A stretch of 8,899 bases of DNA, taken from NCBI GenBank assembly GCA_021798135.1, contig JAJZYI010000130.1, forward strand, positions 1-8,899. Direction: 5' to 3'. Positions 5,430 through 8,899 of the stretch are shown in pieces; positions within the stretch are counted from its first letter, which is position 1; every line of letters begins with the position of its first letter. The notes below the pieces were generated by a model. That model did not search any database. It saw nothing but the letters and a program-made list of their open reading frames with translations, and was not told the origin of the DNA. The stretch comes from Actinomycetes bacterium. GTDB lineage: Bacteria > Actinomycetota > Acidimicrobiia > Acidimicrobiales > UBA8190. The position numbers and the translations under genes were made by a program.

Positions 5430-7405
5430 TGCGCCCGCCCTGGCACCAGGCCCGGAACGCTGGCACCGGCGGCGCCGCACCGGCCGGCACCGGCGCCACC
5501 GCACCCGCAGGCACCGGCAGCACCGCACCGGCGGGCACCGCACCTGCCGCCACCGCCACCGCACCCGCAGGCACCGGCAGCACCGCACCGGCGGGCACCG
5601 CACCTGCCGCCACCGCACCCACCGCCACCGCACCCACCGCCACCGCACCCACCGCCACCGCACCCACCGGCACCGCACCCACCGGCACCGCACCCACCGG
5701 CACCGCACCCACCGGCACCGGTACCAGCACCGCCGGCAGCGGCACCGCACCTGCCGGTACCGCACCGGCCAGCACCTCACCTGCCAGCACGGGCAGCCCG
5801 CCGGCGGGCGGGCGCCTCGGCGCTGGCCGGCGGCGCCGCGGCAGCGTGACGCTGCCCTCGGTCGTGGCCGGCCTGCTCATGGCGCTCTCGTTGCCCCCGT
5901 GGGGCTGGTGGCCGCTCGCCTTCGTGGGCGCCGCCGTCTTCTGCTGGAGGATCGACGGCCTCCGGGCTCGCGCCAGGCTGGCAGCGGGCTGGGCCCTGGG
6001 CATCGGGATGTTCGTCCCGGGCTTGTGGTGGGCACTGTCGTTCAACGTCTACGGCGGGATCGTGCTGATGGCCGCCGAGGCGCTGGCTCCGGCGCTCGGC
6101 GCCCTGGCCGTCCCGCCCCGGCGCGGACGCGTCCTCGCGCTCCCCGCCGCGATGGTCCTCGCCGAGTGGCTGCGCGACACGGCCCCCTTCGGCGGGCTGC
6201 CCATGGGCAGCGTGGCGCTCGGCCAGGCGGCCGGCCCCCTGGCCGTCGCCGCCAGGCTCGGCGGCCCGCTGCTCCTGGTGGGCCTCACCTGGCTGGTCGG
6301 GTCCGGCCTGGCAGCGCTCGCCGAAGCCGCCGTGGCCGCCCGGCACGCCGGCGACGGCCGGCGCCTGGCCCTGCGGGAGCGGCCTCGGCCGCCGGGCACC
6401 CCGCAGCCGCCGTTGCGGGCCACGTCCAGGTTGCTCGCCGCCGGCGCAGCCGCCCTCCTCGCCGTGGTGGCCGTCGTCGTCGCCGCGGGGCTGAGCCCCG
6501 ACGGGGGTCCCGACGCGGGCACGGTGCGCGTGGCCTCGGTCCAGGGCGGGGGCCGGCGCGGCGTCAGCCAGGCCGAGGTCGCCGCGTCCACGGTCTTCGC
6601 CGCCCAGCTGGCCGCCACCGCCGCCATCCCGGCACACGACGGCGGGCACCCGCCCACCCTGGTGGTGTGGCCCGAGGACGTGGTGGCGCTGCCCGGGCCG
6701 CTGGCCGGCAGCCCGGCGCGGGCGGTGCTGCAGGCGACCGCCCGGCGCCTCCACGCCAGCATGGTCGTGGGCGTCACCGAGGACGTCGGCGCCACCCACT
6801 TCCGCAACGAGGCGGTGGCCCTGTCGCCCAGCGGCGCCGTCCTGGGCCACTACGAGAAGGTCCACCGGGTCCCCTTCGGCGAGTACGTCCCCGACCGGGG
6901 GTTCTTCTCGCACCTCGCCAACCTGTCCGCCGTACCCCGCGACGCCATCCCCGGCCACGGCGACGGCATCCTGGCGACGCCTGCCGCCCGGCTGGGCACG
7001 ATGATCTCGTTCGAGGTGTTCTTCTCCGGGCGCGGCCGCGACCCGGTCCGCCACGGCGCGGACCTGCTGGTGGTCCCCACCAACACGTCCTCGTACGTCA
7101 CCAGCCAGGTCCCGTCGCAGGAGATCGCCGCCGACCGCCTGCAGGCCATCGCCGAGGGCCGCTACCTCGTCCAGGCCGCGCCGACCGGCTACTCGGACGT
7201 GGTGACGCCCAACGGGACCGTCCTCGGGCGGTCCCCGCTGGGCCGGCGCAGCGTGGTGGTGGCCGACGTCGCCCTCCGCCACGGCCTCACCGCCTTCGCC
7301 CGCGGCGGCTCGCTGCCCGTGGGCGTCGCCGCCGCCGCCGCCGTCGCCGCCGCGTGGGCGGCGGATGTCGGTCGCCGGCGGCGCTCGGCCCGGCCTGCGG
7401 ACTGA
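5426..7405 (+). CDS. lnt: Apolipoprotein N-acyltransferase family membrane protein (Lnt-like, catalytic Cys replaced by Ser)
   Basis: Lnt transfers an acyl chain from phospholipid to the N-terminal Cys of lipoproteins at the outer face of the membrane. After the leader come several hydrophobic segments from about residue 142 to 365 (LPSVVAGLLMALSLPPWGWW onwards), then a nitrilase-fold domain (about 366-620) and a last hydrophobic stretch (about 630-648). The nitrilase domain has WPE (E417), YEKVHRVPFGEYVP (K478, E486) and a TNTSSY block, with spacing like E. coli E267, K335, E343. The position of the catalytic Cys (C387 in E. coli) is Ser528, in MISFEVFF. Activity is therefore uncertain; it may be a divergent or non-classical member. 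The product is 659 residues against about 510, the excess being a 140-residue Ala/Thr/Pro/Gly repeat leader. Start is GTG 5426 or ATG 5429, overlapping the hemY stop. A GTG at 5846 would give a normal-sized 519-residue protein without the leader, but it has no clear ribosome binding site. Confidence 0.85.
   Translation: MMRPPWHQARNAGTGGAAPAGTGATAPAGTGSTAPAGTAPAATATAPAGTGSTAPAGTAPAATAPTATAPTATAPTATAPTGTAPTGTAPTGTAPTGTGTSTAGSGTAPAGTAPASTSPASTGSPPAGGRLGAGRRRRGSVTLPSVVAGLLMALSLPPWGWWPLAFVGAAVFCWRIDGLRARARLAAGWALGIGMFVPGLWWALSFNVYGGIVLMAAEALAPALGALAVPPRRGRVLALPAAMVLAEWLRDTAPFGGLPMGSVALGQAAGPLAVAARLGGPLLLVGLTWLVGSGLAALAEAAVAARHAGDGRRLALRERPRPPGTPQPPLRATSRLLAAGAAALLAVVAVVVAAGLSPDGGPDAGTVRVASVQGGGRRGVSQAEVAASTVFAAQLAATAAIPAHDGGHPPTLVVWPEDVVALPGPLAGSPARAVLQATARRLHASMVVGVTEDVGATHFRNEAVALSPSGAVLGHYEKVHRVPFGEYVPDRGFFSHLANLSAVPRDAIPGHGDGILATPAARLGTMISFEVFFSGRGRDPVRHGADLLVVPTNTSSYVTSQVPSQEIAADRLQAIAEGRYLVQAAPTGYSDVVTPNGTVLGRSPLGRRSVVVADVALRHGLTAFARGGSLPVGVAAAAAVAAAWAADVGRRRRSARPAD
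5494..5616. repeat. 60-bp tandem duplication in the lnt leader
   Basis: Bases 5494-5556 are identical to 5554-5616, a 63-bp exact match at 60-bp spacing. Perfect identity suggests a recent duplication or ongoing homogenisation. The period is a multiple of three, and the unit encodes a 20-residue stretch of Ala, Pro, Gly, Thr and Ser. Confidence 0.9.
5611..5715. repeat. 15-bp tandem repeat (7 copies) in the lnt leader
   Basis: Seven head-to-tail copies of CACCGCACCCACCG plus C or G start every 15 bp from 5611. The first three end in C and encode TATAP-type pentapeptides; the last four end in G and encode TGTAP-type pentapeptides. The sharp switch indicates stepwise expansion of two sub-variants. 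It directly follows the 60-bp duplication. Confidence 0.95.
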
Positions 7406-7409
7406 GCGG

Positions 7410-7426
7410 GGAGCGTTCCGGGCTCC
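7410..7426. terminator. Small hairpin just after the lnt stop
   Basis: A 5-bp stem GGAGC / GCTCC with a 7-base loop starts 5 bases past the lnt stop. It may assist the stronger hairpin downstream. It is weak alone and could be chance. Confidence 0.25.
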
Positions 7427-7444
7427 GCCCCCAGGCCAGCCCCA

Positions 7445-7473
7445 CCTGCCGGGCCCCGGCAGGCCCCGGCAGG
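7445..7473. terminator. Symmetric hairpin between convergent genes (bidirectional terminator candidate)
   Basis: CCTGCCGGG and CCCGGCAGG pair as an 8- to 9-bp perfect stem (7445-7463) with a very short loop. CCCCGGCAGG is then repeated at 7464-7473, so the left arm can pair with either copy. It lies between the lnt stop and the end of the minus-strand HAD gene, the only place both transcripts must end. There is no T-run on either strand. Confidence 0.5.
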
Positions 7474-7481
7474 ATCGCCGG

Positions 7482-8021
7482 TCACTCGTAGTAGCCGGAG
7501 TGGATGTAAACGCAGGGGACGCCGGCTCGGTGGAACATGTCGCGGTTGCGCGGGTCGTCCTCGAAGGCGAGGACCGGCTCGAGGCCGGCCCGGCGGAGCT
7601 GGCCGACCACCGCCTCCTTGAAGGCGGCGGCGCGCTGGTACTCCCCGCGGTCGCGCATGACGAGCACGTCCCACCGCAGCCCGTAGCGCTCGAGCCAGGC
7701 AAGGGTCTGTGGCCGCACCCGCAGCGGCCGGCCCGTCAGCAGCACGACCAGCAGCGAGCGGTCCAGGAGCTCGAGCAGCCGGGCGATCTCGGTGACGAGC
7801 GGGTCGTCGCCGCAGGCGTCGAAGAACGCGTCCCAGTCCCGGCGGCCGCGCTCCAGGTAGTGCTGGCGGCCGGCCGCGTCGGAGAGCACCCCGTCGATGT
7901 CGAAGACGACGGCGCGCCCAGGGCCCCGCTGGCCGGCGCGCCAGCACCAGTTCGCGGGGCAGCCCCCGGGCGGTGAGCCGGGGTCCGCTGCGGCGCCACC
8001 CTGCGGGCTCGTCCCGGTCAT
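7482..8021 (-). CDS. HAD-superfamily phosphatase, polynucleotide-kinase 3'-phosphatase-like
   Basis: A complete 179-residue soluble protein with all HAD motifs: motif I FDIDG (nucleophile D41, acid/base D43), motif II LLTGR (T96), motif III lysine in FKEAV (K135), and motif IV EDD (154-156). The arrangement TGR, then TLAWL, then VMRDRGEY, then a lysine resembles the phosphatase half of T4-type polynucleotide kinase and small stand-alone HAD phosphatases. The natural substrate cannot be told from sequence. The first 35 residues are Gly/Pro-rich with a WCW motif. The ATG at 8021 has a strong Shine-Dalgarno sequence (GGAGGGAG). The frame stays open upstream to 8531, but that extension has low-complexity composition and lies antisense to the next gene. 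It is convergent with lnt and divergent from the gene at 8193. Catalytic residues are intact. Confidence 0.85.
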   Translation of the reverse strand: MTGTSPQGGAAADPGSPPGGCPANWCWRAGQRGPGRAVVFDIDGVLSDAAGRQHYLERGRRDWDAFFDACGDDPLVTEIARLLELLDRSLLVVLLTGRPLRVRPQTLAWLERYGLRWDVLVMRDRGEYQRAAAFKEAVVGQLRRAGLEPVLAFEDDPRNRDMFHRAGVPCVYIHSGYYE

Positions 8022-8025
8022 CACG

Positions 8026-8033
8026 CTCCCTCC
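8026..8033 (-). promoter_or_regulatory. Strong ribosome binding site of the HAD gene
   Basis: The minus strand reads GGAGGGAG ending 4 bases before ATG 8021; the GGAGG core is 7 bases away. It is the best Shine-Dalgarno sequence in the window and fixes the start of this gene against the longer open frame. A GTG directly adjacent upstream (8024) is the only close alternative. Confidence 0.75.
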
Positions 8034-8048
8034 GCTCTGGCGGCTCCC

Positions 8049-8089
8049 GGTGGCGGGCCGCCGCACACCGCCGGTGCGGTGCCGCCACC
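8049..8089. promoter_or_regulatory. Two-tier inverted repeat in divergent intergenic region
   Basis: Outer arms GGTGGCGG (8049-8056) and CCGCCACC (8082-8089) enclose inner arms CCGCAC (8061-8066) and GTGCGG (8074-8079). It lies 28 bases upstream of the HAD start codon and 103 bases before the divergent gene. It could be an operator or a leader hairpin of the HAD mRNA. At this GC content chance is a real alternative. Confidence 0.3.
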
Positions 8090-8177
8090 AGCCTGGCCCC
8101 GGCGCCACACCTGCGCCACACCGGCGCACGCCGGAACGGGCCGGGGCCGGCGCCGCAACCACGACCGTTCGACCTGC

Positions 8178-8183
8178 CAGAAT
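8178..8183 (+). promoter_or_regulatory. Candidate -10 element giving near-leaderless mRNA for the last gene
   Basis: CAGAAT resembles a -10 hexamer and ends 9 bases before ATG 8193, so transcription would start at or within a few bases of the start codon. No clear Shine-Dalgarno sequence precedes the ATG. No -35 element is apparent. Confidence 0.4.
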
Positions 8184-8192
8184 GGCTGGGCC

Positions 8193-8899
8193 ATGGGTGA
8201 CGTCGCCATGCACCGGCCCGAGCGGGCCACGCTCCGGGTCGCCATGGGGCGCCGGGTCGCCGTGCTGGCGAACCTCCTGCTCACGCCCGATGCCAGCCCG
8301 GCCACCACCTGGGCGGCCAACGCCCTCGCCAGGATCCTCGACGAGTGGGACGGTCCGGGGAGCTTCGTCGTGGCCGGCAACCTGTTCGACCTGCGACGCA
8401 CGGCGGGCGCCACCCCCGGTCCCGGCCCGACGGACGTCGACCGGGCCCTGCGGGCGCACCCCCGACTGCGCGACGCCCTCGAGCGCTTCGCCGGCGGTGA
8501 CGGCCGCCAGGTCATCTGCCTGCCCGGCCACGCCGACGGCCTGCTCGCCCGGTGCGCGGGCAGCCGGGCCGCCCTGCAGGCGCTCGGGGTGTCGGTGGCC
8601 ACCGGCGTGGAGGTCGTCCTCGACACGGCAGGGGGCACGCGGGTCGTCGAGATCGAGGCAGGCGTGCAGCCGGCTGCCCTCCTGCCCGACGGCGACCTGG
8701 ACCGCGATGCCGGCGACGGCGACGGCGACGGTAGCAGCAAGGGCAGCGGCACCAGCAGCGGCAGGAGCAGCAGCGGCAGGAGCAGCAGCAGCAGCAGCAG
8801 TGACGGTGTCGGCACCAAGAGCGGCGACGGGGCCGGCGGCGCACGAGCCCCCGCTCCGTGGGCCGGGCTCCTCGTCCCCGATCCCGGCGCGCCGTGGCA
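8193..8899 (+). CDS. Degenerate calcineurin-like metallophosphoesterase (partial, runs off the window)
   Basis: The first 235 codons of an open frame that continues past the window edge. The layout matches a calcineurin-like phosphoesterase: a beta strand RVAVLANLLL (21-30) where SDLHL is expected, FVVAGNLFDL (58-67) where GDLFD is expected, and VICLPGHADG (107-116) where GNHDG is expected. In each case metal ligands are changed: Asp to N27, His to L29, Asp to N63, and Asn-His to H113-A114. The later GH motif appears as GV (157-158). The fold may be kept while metal catalysis is lost. Residues about 172-203 form a Gly-Asp then poly-Ser low-complexity insert. The ATG at 8193 is preferred because of the upstream -10-like hexamer; in-frame ATGs at 8208 and 8244 are alternatives. 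The family call is by motif position only. Without the C-terminal part, a membrane or second domain cannot be excluded. Confidence 0.65.
   Translation, partial: MGDVAMHRPERATLRVAMGRRVAVLANLLLTPDASPATTWAANALARILDEWDGPGSFVVAGNLFDLRRTAGATPGPGPTDVDRALRAHPRLRDALERFAGGDGRQVICLPGHADGLLARCAGSRAALQALGVSVATGVEVVLDTAGGTRVVEIEAGVQPAALLPDGDLDRDAGDGDGDGSSKGSGTSSGRSSSGRSSSSSSSDGVGTKSGDGAGGARAPAPWAGLLVPDPGAPW
8706..8801. repeat. GGCGAC and AGC/GGCAGG low-complexity tract in the last gene
   Basis: A GGCGAC hexamer run is followed by mixed AGC/GGC codons, two 15-bp copies of GGCAGGAGCAGCAGC (8760-8774 and 8775-8789), and an uninterrupted AGC run at 8781-8800. In frame it encodes a Gly-Asp repeat and then a Ser-rich stretch ending in seven consecutive serines. 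It is in-frame triplet expansion within an otherwise globular protein. Confidence 0.85.

Noticed and set aside
5290..6045. Minus-strand frame with elastin-like VGAVP pentapeptide repeats
   Set aside because: It is simply the antisense of the 15-bp and 60-bp repeats in lnt, with no conserved flanking sequence and no ribosome binding site.
5323..7491. 722-residue plus-strand frame overlapping hemY and lnt
   Set aside because: It is a shadow in another frame: Arg/His/Pro-rich, without motifs, while lnt in its own frame has clear membrane segments and nitrilase motifs.
8022..8531. N-terminal extension of the HAD phosphatase
   Set aside because: The frame is open but antisense to the next gene and compositionally odd. 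The strong Shine-Dalgarno sequence just before ATG 8021 fixes the start.
8021..8818. Minus-strand frame starting with a poly-Leu stretch resembling a signal peptide
   Set aside because: The leucines are the antisense reading of the AGC-rich tract. The rest of the frame is Arg/Pro/Ser-rich and overlaps the real gene at 8193.

Overview
The window is very GC-rich, with G or C at almost every third codon position. It carries coding-dense actinobacterial-type genes: a HelD-type RNA polymerase helicase, a hemE-hemY pair and an Lnt-type acyltransferase. Promoter candidates are -10-only with the start codon at or near the predicted transcription start. The conserved proteins resemble what I know of Acidimicrobiia. 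That placement is inference from protein style, not from a marker gene.

Layout: (1) 60-2480, minus strand, a complete HelD-like UvrD/Rep-family ATPase, with a GC-rich hairpin beyond its stop. (2) 2481-2598, a divergent promoter region. (3) 2599-7405, plus strand, an overlapping three-gene operon: uroporphyrinogen decarboxylase (hemE), FAD-dependent porphyrinogen oxidase (hemY/cgoX) and a nitrilase-fold membrane protein of the apolipoprotein N-acyltransferase family (lnt). (4) 7406-7481, a convergent intergenic region with a symmetric hairpin, probably a two-way terminator. (5) 7482-8021, minus strand, a small HAD-superfamily phosphatase. (6) 8022-8192, a 171-bp divergent region with a two-tier dyad. 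(7) 8193 to the window edge, plus strand, the 5' part of a protein that looks like a calcineurin-like phosphoesterase that has lost its metal ligands. No gap exceeds 300 bp. I saw no tRNA, rRNA, insertion sequence, phage gene or CRISPR array.

HemE and HemY act in the shared section of haem synthesis (uroporphyrinogen III to coproporphyrinogen III, then oxidation to the porphyrin). In Actinomycetota HemY usually acts on coproporphyrinogen III. Lnt-family proteins modify lipoproteins in the membrane and have no metabolic link to haem, so its tight overlap with hemY suggests co-expression only.

There is no obvious new multi-gene system here. The most unusual points are: (a) the Lnt-family protein has Ser where the catalytic Cys is expected; (b) the last gene appears to be a metallophosphoesterase pseudoenzyme; (c) at least four unrelated genes (helD, hemY, lnt and the last gene) carry in-frame, low-complexity tandem repeat insertions with periods of 27, 45, 60, 15 and 3 bp, including a repeated short palindromic motif inside hemY.
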